Of a DNA stretch of 64,000 nt, positions 8,520 through 17,113 are shown piece after piece. The number at the start of each line of letters is the position of its first letter. The first letter of the stretch is position 1. Position numbers and translations under genes: made by a program. The stretch comes from Sinorhizobium chiapasense. GTDB taxonomy: Bacteria; Pseudomonadota; Alphaproteobacteria; Rhizobiales; Rhizobiaceae. The stretch is taken from contig NZ_CP133148.1 of NCBI RefSeq assembly GCF_036488675.1, positions 2,991,001-3,055,000 on the forward strand, read 5' to 3'. The notes under the pieces are model-generated. The model saw nothing but the letters and a program-made list of their open reading frames with translations, had not been told where the DNA came from and did not search any database.

Positions 8520-9449
8520 TTATCCGCGGCGGGCGATCAGGATCCCGACGAGCACGATCGCGCCGCCGATCGCCTGAGCAGGGCCCACCGATTCGCTGAG
8601 CACCACCCAGGCGAGGATCGCCGCCACGACCGGCTGCAGCAGCAGCGTCAATGACGAGAAGGCGGCCGGCAGGTAGGCGAGCGCATAGGTGATCGCCACC
8701 TGCCCGCCCGCATGGCTGACAAAGGCGAGACCGAACAGCGTCGCCCATCCGAAGGCACTTGCCGGGAAGAGCGTGGGTTCGGCGACGAGCGTCATCGGCA
8801 GCATGCAGACGGCAGCCGAGGCCGTGCTCCAGATCATGATCCGGTTGGTGTCGAAGCGGCTCCGCAACTTGCCGATCGCAAGGATATAGCCCGCATAGAA
8901 CATCGCGGCCACGACCGCGATGCCATCGCCGAGAACGTCGCCCTCAGCGAGCGCGGCCGGCCCTCCCTTCAGGATCACGACGCCGGCGATCGCGGTCGCG
9001 AGCCCCGCGACGAAGACGCGGCTGACCGGAGCGCGAAACAGCGCCCAGCTTGCGAGCGTGACGAAAACCGGCGCAAGATTCGCGAGCAGCGTCGCATTCG
9101 CGACCGATGTCATGGTCAGCGCGAGGTGCCAGGCAGCGAGATCGATCGCCAAAAAGACGCCGGGCAGGACGAGCATGGCATAGTCGAAAAATTGCTGCGG
9201 CCGCCTGTCGCCCACTGCCCCGTTGCGCAGCCACGACCAGGCGACAAGCGGGATCAGCGCCAAGGCGACGCGCCAGAAGGCGGTCGCCATCGGCCCTACC
9301 TCGGAAAGCCGAACGAAGATCGGCGATCCACCGATGGCGGCACCGCCGAGCAGCAGCGCTGTCATCGCAATCGATTTGCGGGAGGAAACGGTAGCAGCGG
9401 CTTGGGTCAAGGCGATGTCCAGGGGGTAAACTGATGACGGATGCCGCAT
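8520..9449 (-). CDS. DMT-superfamily (EamA) transporter
   Basis: A 309-residue inner-membrane protein with about ten hydrophobic segments in two EamA repeats (first repeat around GGAAIGGSPIFVRLSEVG, second around GDGIAVVAAMFYAGYILAIG). The family usually exports amino acids, purines or other small metabolites. The ATG at 9449 is preceded by GGGGGTG; an internal Met29 start is an alternative and would remove a hydrophilic leader. It is convergent with the aminotransferase gene, ten bases apart, so their 3' ends nearly touch. Substrate unknown. Confidence 0.82.
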   Translation of the reverse strand: MRHPSSVYPLDIALTQAAATVSSRKSIAMTALLLGGAAIGGSPIFVRLSEVGPMATAFWRVALALIPLVAWSWLRNGAVGDRRPQQFFDYAMLVLPGVFLAIDLAAWHLALTMTSVANATLLANLAPVFVTLASWALFRAPVSRVFVAGLATAIAGVVILKGGPAALAEGDVLGDGIAVVAAMFYAGYILAIGKLRSRFDTNRIMIWSTASAAVCMLPMTLVAEPTLFPASAFGWATLFGLAFVSHAGGQVAITYALAYLPAAFSSLTLLLQPVVAAILAWVVLSESVGPAQAIGGAIVLVGILIARRG

Positions 9450-9513
9450 GGCACCCCCGCGAACCAGCTACCAGAACCCGGCTGCCGGCAACAGCAGCCA
9501 CCCGCTAATTTAG

Positions 9514-9551
9514 CGACAAAAATTCAGCCGGTGGGCGAGCACCGGCTGAAT
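9514..9551 (-). terminator. Rho-independent terminator of the aldehyde dehydrogenase gene
   Basis: A perfect 12-bp stem (ATTCAGCCGGTG / CACCGGCTGAAT, 6-nt loop, 9522-9551) lies 17 bases after the stop. On the minus strand it is followed directly by TTTTTG. Confidence 0.85.
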
Positions 9552-9568
9552 CTCGTCATGGCAGAGGA

Positions 9569-11002
9569 TCAGGCCGCGTCCGGTACGTGAACGGCCTTCA
9601 CTTCCAGGAAATCCTCAAGGCCGAACAGGCCGCCTTCGCGGCCATTGCCGGACTGCTTATAGCCGCCGAAGGGGCTGCCGTAGCGGTGCGGGCCGCCGTT
9701 GATATGCACCATGCCTGCGCGCAGCCTCGCGGCGACGCGTTCGGCCCGTTTCGGATCCCCGGTCTGGACATAGGCTGCCAGCCCGTAATTGGTGTCGTTT
9801 GCAATCCGGATCGCTTCCTCCTCCGTGTCGAAGGGAATGATCGCCAGCACCGGACCGAACACTTCCTCGCGTGCGATGCGCATCGTGTTGTCGACATCGG
9901 CAAAAATTGTCGGCTTGACGAAATAGCCCGTCTCGAAGCCTTCGGGCTTGCCGACACCGCCGACGAGCAATTTGGCGCCTTCGGCAATGCCTGCCTCGAT
10001 TAGCACCTGCACGTGGCCATACTGGATGTGGCTGACGAGCGGACCGATGTGCGAGCCCTCTTTCGTCGGATCGCCGACTTTGGCCTCGGCGCCCACGCGC
10101 CTCGCAATCTGCACGACCTTGTCGTAGACCTCGCGCTCCACCAGCATGCGTGTCGGCGCATCGCAGGACTGGCCGGAATTGTTGAAGCATTCGAGAATGC
10201 TGCCGGTGACGCGCTCCTCGAGATCGGCGTCGGCAAAGACGATGTTCGGCGATTTGCCGCCAAGTTCCAGCGTGACGCGCTTGACCGTCTCGGCCGCTTC
10301 CTTGCTGACGGCGATACCGGCGCGGGTCGAACCGGTGAACGACATCATGTCGATGTCCTTGTGCCTCGACAGCGCGGCGCCGGCGTTGATACCATCGCCG
10401 TTGACGAGATTGAAAACACCCGCCGGGAAGCCAGCCTCGTGGATCATCTCCGCGTAGAGCATGGCGTTGAGCGGCGTAAATTCGCTGGGCTTCAGGACGC
10501 AGGTGCAGCCCGTCGCAAGCGCCGGCACGACTTTCAGGGCGATCTGGTTGATCGGCCAATTCCAGGGCGTGATCAGCCCGCAAACACCGATCGGCTCGCG
10601 CAGCATGACATCACCGTTCGGAAGCCGGTCGCGCGTCTTCAAGCGTTTCAGCGCGTCGATGAAACACTGCAGGTGCCCGACGCCGACGTCGGCCTGTTGC
10701 TCGCGCGCCATCGTCGCCGGGGCGCCCAACTCCATGGTGATCGTTGCGGCCATCTCGTCATAGCGACGCTTGTAGATCGAAAGCAGCTTTTCGAGCAGCG
10801 CCAGGCGATCCTCGACACTGATCTGGCTGTAGGTTGCGAAGGCCTTCTTCGCCGCGGCAACGGCGCGATCGATGTCGGCGGCCGTGCCCATGGAAATCAC
10901 GGCAATCGGCTGCTCGGTCGCCGGATTCAGGACCTCCAGATCCTTCGCCTCGATCGGATCGACCCATTCGCCGTTGATGTAGAGTTTTCTCTTGTCGAGC
11001 AT
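9569..11002 (-). CDS. NAD(P)-dependent aldehyde dehydrogenase
   Basis: A 477-residue ALDH-superfamily enzyme oxidising an aldehyde to its acid. Catalytic Glu246 (LELGGKSPNIVF) and nucleophile Cys280 (NNSGQSCDAPTR) are present, as are the PWNWP motif (146-150) and the C-terminal PFGGYKQSGNGRE stretch. Given the polyamine genes nearby, an aminoaldehyde such as gamma-glutamyl-gamma-aminobutyraldehyde is a reasonable substrate (PuuC-like role), but the GQSCDA active-site neighbourhood is shared by general aldehyde dehydrogenases. It is followed by a strong terminator and preceded by the MBL-fold gene 16 bp upstream, so the two are likely co-transcribed. Confidence 0.88.
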   Translation of the reverse strand: MLDKRKLYINGEWVDPIEAKDLEVLNPATEQPIAVISMGTAADIDRAVAAAKKAFATYSQISVEDRLALLEKLLSIYKRRYDEMAATITMELGAPATMAREQQADVGVGHLQCFIDALKRLKTRDRLPNGDVMLREPIGVCGLITPWNWPINQIALKVVPALATGCTCVLKPSEFTPLNAMLYAEMIHEAGFPAGVFNLVNGDGINAGAALSRHKDIDMMSFTGSTRAGIAVSKEAAETVKRVTLELGGKSPNIVFADADLEERVTGSILECFNNSGQSCDAPTRMLVEREVYDKVVQIARRVGAEAKVGDPTKEGSHIGPLVSHIQYGHVQVLIEAGIAEGAKLLVGGVGKPEGFETGYFVKPTIFADVDNTMRIAREEVFGPVLAIIPFDTEEEAIRIANDTNYGLAAYVQTGDPKRAERVAARLRAGMVHINGGPHRYGSPFGGYKQSGNGREGGLFGLEDFLEVKAVHVPDAA

Positions 11003-11018
11003 TCACTCCTCCTTCCCG

Positions 11019-11753
11019 TCAAATAGTCTTTTGTTTCGCGGAGAGCCAGTCCTTGATTAGCTTCCGGTAGCGTTCACCGGAAAAGCTTGGGAAATGCCCA
11101 CCGTGGACGATGCGCGCTGGTATTCTCAGCAGGCGCTCCATCGACGCCAGATAGTCGTCCGCGTCGGAATGGTAGGTGTCTTCAACCAGCGGGCCGTCAT
11201 AGAGAATGTCGCCGCTGAACAGCACGCCGGTGCTCTCCTCCCAGAGCGCGATGCCGCCTGGGGAATGCCCAGGCGTGTGGATGACTTCGAAGATCCGGTC
11301 ACCGAGATCGATTGTATCGCCGTCATCGAGAACGCGCGTCGCGGCGGCCGCTTTGACGCCATAGCATTGCGAGCAATAGGGCTCCGGCGGCAGCGCATCG
11401 AAGATGTCGTCGGTAACATAAGGATCGGCGAGCGTATTGGCCCGCGTCGGATGGGCAAGAAGATCGGCCTCGGCTGCGTGCACCGCCCGGCACTCGAACT
11501 CATGATGACAGCCGATATGGTCGAAATGCGTATGGCTTGCGACCGCAATGAGTTCGCGTTCGGTGACGAGCGGCACCCACTGCCTCAGCGATACGACGCC
11601 CATGCCGCTGTCGACCAGCATGTCGCGATCGCGGCCACGCACGTGCCAGACGTTGCAGCGGTAAAACGCCTGGATGAACGGCTCCGAAATGAAGGTGACG
11701 TCATCTTCGAGACGCCTCACCGCATACCAATTTTCCGGAGCAATCCGCCGCAT
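11019..11753 (-). CDS. Metallo-beta-lactamase-fold hydrolase
   Basis: A 244-residue MBL-fold protein. The metal-binding HTHFDH motif is at residues 74-79, followed by His83-His84. Further ligands are suggested by HTPGHSPGGIALW and GDILYDGPLVED, and a late HGGHFPSF His pair completes the set. It probably binds two zinc or iron ions and hydrolyses a thioester, lactone or ester. It lies directly upstream of the aldehyde dehydrogenase and likely shares its transcript, so a thioester or lactone intermediate of the same pathway is plausible. Substrate is not determined. Confidence 0.85.
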   Translation of the reverse strand: MRRIAPENWYAVRRLEDDVTFISEPFIQAFYRCNVWHVRGRDRDMLVDSGMGVVSLRQWVPLVTERELIAVASHTHFDHIGCHHEFECRAVHAAEADLLAHPTRANTLADPYVTDDIFDALPPEPYCSQCYGVKAAAATRVLDDGDTIDLGDRIFEVIHTPGHSPGGIALWEESTGVLFSGDILYDGPLVEDTYHSDADDYLASMERLLRIPARIVHGGHFPSFSGERYRKLIKDWLSAKQKTI

Positions 11754-11973
11754 ATGTCACGCATTCCCGCTTGCCGAGGGTAAGGCTACGACGTCGGCGG
11801 CCTAGACCGCAAGCGTAACGATCTCATCGCCCGCGACATCGGCCGATTGCGCAGCTCTTCCACTCGGGCCGGTCGTTGCGCAGCCGAGCGAATACGAGAC
11901 GGGATGGAACACAAGAGAAGGCCCGTGGTGGCCGCGCACGAGCATTTGTCGCGGCTGGGTTAGTCAGGCCAGG

Positions 11974-12120
11974 TCAGATCGCACCGATGATGAGCGCCGT
12001 GACGAAACTGAACGCTGCGGCAAAGGCAATAGTGTGGGGAATGAGATTGACCGACGAGCGGCGGGCCGGCGGTGCAGCGTAGATCGCATAGCGGGATCGA
12101 GCAGCCTTGGTCGCGTTCAT
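11974..12120 (-). CDS. Small membrane protein, 48 residues
   Basis: Too short for most gene callers. The frame starts MNATKAARSRYAIYAAPPAR and ends with one hydrophobic helix (IAFAAAFSFVTALIIGAI) running to the C-terminus, so a single-pass, N-in basic small membrane protein is predicted. A good ribosome-binding site (GGAGAAGC) sits 7-13 bases before the ATG. The gene stands alone between the MBL-fold gene and the transglutaminase-like gene, with an AT-rich upstream region. Short inner-membrane proteins of this style are common in rhizobia; function unknown. Confidence 0.6.
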   Translation of the reverse strand: MNATKAARSRYAIYAAPPARRSSVNLIPHTIAFAAAFSFVTALIIGAI

Positions 12121-12233
12121 CTTGCTTCTCCGCTGTTTCGCAGTAGTTATGTTCTCCTATATTCTCGATTGAGTTTATAGATATTATTTTCTGCCGACCG
12201 CGTCGGAAATGAAAAATCCGTTTACGGTGCCCA

Positions 12234-12334
12234 CAGCGCCGTGCGTCTTTTCAGACGCACAAAGGTCGCTGTAGCACTTTGAATTGCTGCATGTTTTCAT
12301 CCTTAAATCGGCTACGATTTAAGGAAACATGCAG
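12234..12334 (+). repeat. RIME-type intergenic mosaic element, copy 2
   Basis: A complete copy: cagcgccgtgcg...tcagacgcac, then aaaggtcgctgtagcactttgaattgctgcatg, then ccttaaatcg...cgatttaagg and aaacatgcag. It ends about 10 bp from the stop of the transglutaminase-like gene and may act as its 3' hairpin. Confidence 0.88.
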
Positions 12335-12344
12335 GAAGCCACTT

Positions 12345-13259
12345 TCAGTGCCGGTTGCGGTCGCGCTCTTGAAGATGTCGCGACCAGGTTTCACTGAACC
12401 AGGGTGTCAGCAGCGAAACGTCGGCCGCGCGGTGCGACCGGGCGAGCGAGACATCGGTTTCGACCGAGGTCCACACGGTAAAGACCGTGAGTTCATGCTT
12501 CCCGAAGGTCTGGATCAACGGGATGTCCGCCGCGTCGCGGCCCCGCGCGACAGGAATGCGACCGATGCGCCGCGCATTGTTCTTGGCGTCGAACGTATAC
12601 CAGCGATCACCGAGATAAGCCTCGAACCAGGCATTGAAGTCCATGGGGGCCGGGCTCTCGGGCACGCCGACGTTGGTCATGTAGCCGTTGACGTAACGCG
12701 CCGGCATGTTCATGCAGCGGCAAAAGGCAATAGCGAGATGAGCATAATCACGGCTGACCCCCAGGCGATCCTCATGCGCCTCGAGAGCCGTGCGCATTGC
12801 CTGCGCATAGCCATAGCTGAAAACCAGCCGATCATGGACATAGTCGCAGATCGCCTGAACGCGCTGCCATCCGGCGGGAACATCGCCGAAAAGCTTCCAG
12901 GCCAGTGCGGCGAGGCGGTCGGTCTCGCAATAGCGGCTGGCGGAAAGATAAGGCAGCCAGGCGGCCGGAAGCCTTTCTACCGCCACGGCTTCGGCCAGTG
13001 GATCCGAGGCATCGGGCCTGCCGTCGTCCTTGATCACGGCGTCATAGCTGAGTTTGGTTTCGCCCGCGTGCAAGACCATCCGCAGGCAGGCGTTTCCGTG
13101 GGGGTCAGTGATTTCCTCCATCGCCAGGATCGGTGATGCGACCGGACCGCGCTCACGGACGATGTTGCCACGCCGTTCTGGTACAACCGAAAGATAGGTC
13201 ATCATCGGCGTCGGCTGCGTGCAGCGAACGCCGATCTCGTAGCCGAAGCGTATGAACAT
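12345..13259 (-). CDS. Transglutaminase-like fold protein, probably catalytically altered
   Basis: A 304-residue protein with an N-terminal beta-rich region and a transglutaminase-like core (about residues 110-240). The core Asp (Asp224 in YTFDAKNN) is kept. The position that normally holds the nucleophilic Cys is Ser169 (LGVSRDYAHL), and the position aligned to the catalytic His is Asn209 (PMDFNAWFEAYLG). Related alphaproteobacterial proteins, as I recall them, vary at the His position but usually keep GVCRD. It may therefore be a non-catalytic or binding homologue. It ends in a charged tail rich in Arg and His. It is monocistronic, with a RIME element at its 3' side. Fold assignment is firm; function is not. 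Confidence 0.85.
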   Translation of the reverse strand: MFIRFGYEIGVRCTQPTPMMTYLSVVPERRGNIVRERGPVASPILAMEEITDPHGNACLRMVLHAGETKLSYDAVIKDDGRPDASDPLAEAVAVERLPAAWLPYLSASRYCETDRLAALAWKLFGDVPAGWQRVQAICDYVHDRLVFSYGYAQAMRTALEAHEDRLGVSRDYAHLAIAFCRCMNMPARYVNGYMTNVGVPESPAPMDFNAWFEAYLGDRWYTFDAKNNARRIGRIPVARGRDAADIPLIQTFGKHELTVFTVWTSVETDVSLARSHRAADVSLLTPWFSETWSRHLQERDRNRH

Positions 13260-13488
13260 TTCTGACCTCCCTGATCGACCGCGGTCATCGGCCTCACGCC
13301 ATGGCAGATGGTGACGGCCTTGGCCGCGGTGCCCTGCGAGGAGAAAGCCTCGCGGCGCACCGTTGTAGCACGCTGGATATCGCGCCCCGGTCCGGACGCG
13401 CCGGTCAGACGGTGCAGCCGAGAAATTCTAGCGCATCATCGGCCGGAGAGGAATCGATTTGGACGCGAAACTCCGGAAGGTCGGCCAT

Positions 13489-14802
13489 TTACCAGCCGAC
13501 GGCATCCTTGAAGGAATACCACCAGGAACCGATCGTCGAATATTGCGCGCGGAACATCCGTCCGCCCGGAAACGGATACCACGGCAGCTTCTCGAAGACG
13601 TCGAAGCGCGACGTGTCGCCGTCGATCGCCTCGGCAAGCGTGCGGCCGAAGAGGTGGGAACCGGTGACGCCGTGGCCGCTATAGCCATGCGCGAAATAAG
13701 TGTTGGCGCCGATGCGCCCCATCTGCGGCACGCGCGTGAACGAGAGCGCGAAATTCCCGCTCCAGGCATAGTCGATCTTCACGCCCTTGAGCCGCGGAAA
13801 GACCTTTTCGAGATTGGGCCTGAGCTTCGCGACGACGTCCGCCGGATCTGTGCCGCCATAGACGGTGCCGCCGCCGAAAATCATCCGCTTGTCGGTGGAC
13901 AATCGGAAATAGTCGAGAATGTAGCGCACATCTTCCACACACATGTCGCTTGGGATCAGCGAATGGGCGAGTTCCTCGCCAAGCGGCGCTGTGGTGATCA
14001 TCTGCGTCGAGACCGGCATGACACGCGAAACGAGCTTCGGCACCGCATCGCCGAGATAGGCGTTGCCGCAAAGAACGACGATGCGGGCGGAGACCTCGCC
14101 TTCTTGCGTGTAGACGGTTGGTCGCGCGGCCTCGTGGTCCACGCGGACGACCGGCGACATTTCGTATATCGTGCCGCCCAGGCTTTCGAGAGCGCGAGCC
14201 TCGCCGAGAACCAGATTGAGCGGATGCATGTGCCCGCCTGTCGTGTCGAGCATGCCTCCGCAATAAGCGTCGGAGTTGACGAGCTTCCTGAGCGCCTCGC
14301 GGTCGAGGAGCTGGTGGTCGTCCATTCCGTATTTGCGCCAGAGCGCCTGCTTGGCCTCCAGCTCCTTCATGTGCGCGGCGGTATAGGCGGCATAGATGTT
14401 GCCGGGCTTCAGGTCACAGTCGATCTGGTATTGGCTGACGAGCCGGCGGATGATCCGACCCCCCTCTTGCATCAGGCCGCCGATAAAACGGGCCGCATCC
14501 TCGCCGTAACGGCTCTGGATCGTCGACAGGCTGGCGTTCAGGCCGTTTACAACCTGACCGCCATTGCGCCCGGAGGCGCCCCACCCCACCTGTGCGCCCT
14601 CAATCACAGTGACCTTGTAGCCCTTTTCGGCGAGGTGGATTGCCGTCGACAGCCCGGAATAGCCGGCGCCGACAACGCAGATATCGGTTTCGATGCGCCC
14701 CTTGAGCTTGATCGGAGTGCGGACGATGTTGCGCGAGGCAGCGTAGTAGCTCGTCGGATAGCTGCCGTCGCCGGCATAGGATTTCTTTGCGCTTGCCATC
14801 AT
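13489..14802 (-). CDS. puuB: FAD-dependent oxidoreductase, gamma-glutamylputrescine oxidase-like (PuuB/DadA family)
   Basis: A 437-residue flavoprotein of the DAO/glycine-oxidase family. The dinucleotide-binding motif VVGAGYSGL is at residues 43-51, followed by the FAD-contacting GWGASGRNGGQV typical of PuuB/OrdL proteins. A C-terminal FAD-binding HGYSGHGVTG motif is present. It would oxidatively deaminate gamma-glutamylputrescine (or a similar N-glutamylated amine) to the aldehyde, with hydrogen peroxide formed. Its ATG overlaps the stop of the glutamine-synthetase-like gene upstream (ATGA), which is the classic PuuA-PuuB coupling. Exact amine is inferred from that pairing. Confidence 0.85.
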   Translation of the reverse strand: MMASAKKSYAGDGSYPTSYYAASRNIVRTPIKLKGRIETDICVVGAGYSGLSTAIHLAEKGYKVTVIEGAQVGWGASGRNGGQVVNGLNASLSTIQSRYGEDAARFIGGLMQEGGRIIRRLVSQYQIDCDLKPGNIYAAYTAAHMKELEAKQALWRKYGMDDHQLLDREALRKLVNSDAYCGGMLDTTGGHMHPLNLVLGEARALESLGGTIYEMSPVVRVDHEAARPTVYTQEGEVSARIVVLCGNAYLGDAVPKLVSRVMPVSTQMITTAPLGEELAHSLIPSDMCVEDVRYILDYFRLSTDKRMIFGGGTVYGGTDPADVVAKLRPNLEKVFPRLKGVKIDYAWSGNFALSFTRVPQMGRIGANTYFAHGYSGHGVTGSHLFGRTLAEAIDGDTSRFDVFEKLPWYPFPGGRMFRAQYSTIGSWWYSFKDAVGW

Positions 14803-16167
14803 ACGATTTCCAGATAGGCGCTGAACTCATAGTCCGTAACCTGCTCGGCAAAGCCGGCGATCTCCTGGCGCTTGCAGGCGATCAGCATGGAGCGAAGCAC
14901 GGGATCGAAGATCTCGGCGGCAATCGGTCCGGCCTCGAAGGCATCGACCGCCTGCCCCCACTCGGCAGGAATCTTGGGCAGTTTCTCCGCGTCATAGGCC
15001 CGCCCCTCGACAGGCGCCGACGGCTTCCATTTGTTGCGGATGCCGACGAGCGCGGCACCGAGGATCGCTGCGATGACGAGATAGGGATTGGCGTCGGCAC
15101 CGGCGACCCGATGTTCGATGCGTCGCGCCGCCGGATTGCCGCCGGGAATGCGGATGGCCGAGGTGCGGTTTTCATAGCCCCAGGAAATCGAGGTCGGCGC
15201 ATGCGTGTCAGGCCTCAGCCGCCGGTAGGAATTGAAATGCGGCGCAAACATGAGCGTCGTCTCCGCCATGCCGCGCAAGAGTCCGGCGACCGCGTGCCTC
15301 AGGATTGGCGATCCCTCGTCGCTGCCGTCGTTGAAGACGTTGTTGCCCTCCTCGTCGAGCAGGCTGAAATGGATGTGCATGCCGTTGCCGGAGCGCGTAC
15401 CGTAGGGCTTGGCCATGAACGTTGCAGCGAGCCCGTGCTTGCGTGCGACACCCTTGACGATGCGCTTGAAGAAAATCGCGTCGTCCGCCGCCTTCAGCGG
15501 ATCGTCGGTGTGCAAGAGGTTGATCTCGAACTGGCCGATGCCGTTCTCGGCGATCGCTGCATCGGCCGGCACGTTCTGCCGTGCGCATTCCTTGTAGACG
15601 TCGGAGAAGAACTCGCCGAAATCATCGAGTTCGTCGATCGACAGGATCGCGTCGGAATCGAGCCGCTTGCCGGTATAGGGCGAGATCGGCGGCACGGCGC
15701 TGTCAGGCTCCGGGTCGATCAGGTAGAAATTCCAGCTCCGTCGCGACCACCGGGCGCAGGCCAAGTTCGCGGTATTCCCCGACGATTGCCGCAAGTGCCT
15801 GACGAGGATCGGCAAGAAACGGCTTGCCATCCTCGATGAAGAGCCAGAGCGGCACCAGCGCGCTCGGCCGAGACGTCCAATTTACCGGCAGCGCTCCCCG
15901 CCCCGTGACCCCACAGATTCCGTCGCGGTCGCCGGTCGCGAAAACCTGTTCGCTTCCGATGATGTCCTCTCCCCAGACATCGACGCCAACGATGGAAAGC
16001 GGCATGCGGATGCCGCCGCCAAGCACCTTGGAGGCCTGCTCGACCGGCACGCGCTTGCCGCGCATGATACCGTTCAGGTCACAAATGACCGCCTGGATGC
16101 TTTCGATCGGGCCGTTCTGTTCCAGCCAAGCTTTGAATGAATTTGAATCTTCCACCTCTAGAGACAT
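14799..16167 (-). pseudogene. puuA: Gamma-glutamylputrescine synthetase-like (glutamine synthetase family), frameshifted
   Basis: Two adjoining frames together make one glutamine-synthetase-family protein of about 455 residues. The first frame (16167 down to 15703) gives the N-terminal beta-grasp half, ending VVATELEF. The second frame (to 14799) continues directly with YLIDPEPDS and carries the catalytic barrel (FEINLLH, NGMHIHFSL, NRTSAIRIPGG). The reading frame breaks at one point: GAATTTCTACC (15723-15732) where GAATTCTACC would restore ELEFYLIDPE, so one T too many in the run at 15727-15729. The intact enzyme would ligate glutamate to putrescine. Either the strain has lost it or this is a sequencing error; the rest of both halves looks undamaged, which argues for a recent or artefactual event. 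Confidence 0.85.
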
Positions 16168-16183
16168 ATCTCAATTCTTCTTT

Positions 16184-16193
16184 TGTGATCACA
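16184..16193. promoter_or_regulatory. Candidate operator between puuA and gntR
   Basis: TGTGATCACA is a perfect 10-bp palindrome flanked by T-rich/A-rich sequence (TTTTGTGATCACATTTTG), 17 bases before the puuA start and about 95 bases before the GntR start. Position and symmetry suit a dimeric FCD-GntR repressor. Confidence 0.35.
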
Positions 16194-16287
16194 TTTTGGG
16201 AAAGTTGACATAATTCAGGATTTGAAGTCAAGCTTGGCTGATGCTATCAGCCGCACGAAACGACGTGAGGCAGGAGGAAACGCAATC

Positions 16288-16980
16288 TTGAAGAGCCTTG
16301 TTTTGCCGGCGTTGGAACGGCCGGAAGGCATGACCACGCACGACTACGCCTTTGCACGCCTCCGGCAGGCAATCATGGTCGGCGCGTTTCGTCCCGGAAC
16401 GTCGGTCACGATCCGCGGTTTGGCCGAAGCGCTGGACAGCAGCCCGACGCCAGTGCGCGAGGCGCTGCGGCAGCTGACCTCAATCGGCGCCCTGCACTTC
16501 CTCGAAAACCGCCGCATCGTCGTGCCTCGCATCACGCCGGCACGCTTCGAGGAACTGATTTCACTACGGATCGTGCTCGAAAGCCACGCCGCGCGCAGGG
16601 CGGTCGCCCACCTCTCGGACCGGCAGATCGACCGCGTCGTCGCGATCGACGAAGCCATCGAGGCCGCGATCCTCGCTGGCCAGAAGGCTGCGGCACTGAT
16701 CGCCAACCAGGCATTCCATCGGCAAATCTATATGGCCAATCCCGACCAGATCGCCATGCCGCTGATCGAGAGCGTGTGGCTGCAGCTTGGACCTATTCTC
16801 GGCATCGCCATGGAACATGTCGCCGAACTCTACGTCGTCGATCGTCATCGCGAGGCGATCGAAGCGCTGAGGCGACGCGACGAAGACGCGGTGGCCGAGG
16901 CGATCGGAGCCGATATCCGGGAGGGCATCGGCGGCTTTGACCAGCAAGCGATCGGCAGGCTCCTCAGCCTCGCCGGCTGA
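16288..16980 (+). CDS. GntR-family transcriptional regulator, FCD subfamily
   Basis: A 230-residue regulator: winged helix (DYAFARLRQAIMVGAFRPG then TIRGLAEALDSSPTPVREAL, residues 15-55) and an all-helical FCD ligand domain with metal-type His residues (AFHRQIYMANPD, then DRHREAIEAL). A TTG start is chosen because AGGAGG lies ten bases before it. It is divergent from puuA-puuB and upstream of an XRE-cupin regulator, so control of the polyamine-degradation genes in response to an organic acid or amine-derived acid is likely. Confidence 0.85.
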   Translation: MKSLVLPALERPEGMTTHDYAFARLRQAIMVGAFRPGTSVTIRGLAEALDSSPTPVREALRQLTSIGALHFLENRRIVVPRITPARFEELISLRIVLESHAARRAVAHLSDRQIDRVVAIDEAIEAAILAGQKAAALIANQAFHRQIYMANPDQIAMPLIESVWLQLGPILGIAMEHVAELYVVDRHREAIEALRRRDEDAVAEAIGADIREGIGGFDQQAIGRLLSLAG

Positions 16981-17030
16981 TACCCATCCCAAGATAGCCG
17001 CAAGCCCGCCCTACCTCACGCACGAATGGA

Positions 17031-17049
17031 TTTTTAGTGCCGCTAAAAA
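17031..17049. promoter_or_regulatory. Candidate autoregulatory operator of the XRE-cupin gene
   Basis: TTTTTAGTGCCGCTAAAAA is an interrupted palindrome with perfect 7-bp arms and a 5-nt centre. A third half-site CTAAAAA occurs at 17093-17099. A TTGACA box lies just after at 17055-17060. The arrangement suits a repressor binding over its own promoter. Confidence 0.45.
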
Positions 17050-17113
17050 GCCGTTGACAGCGACTCGCGAATGCTCCAGTTTTGAAGAAATACTAAAAAG
17101 GCGGGAGGAGCCT

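Noticed and set aside
15703..15830. The apparent alternative N-terminus of the second puuA frame (MASRFLPILVRHL...)
   Set aside because: It is an out-of-frame reading of the first half; the family sequence only starts after the frameshift point.
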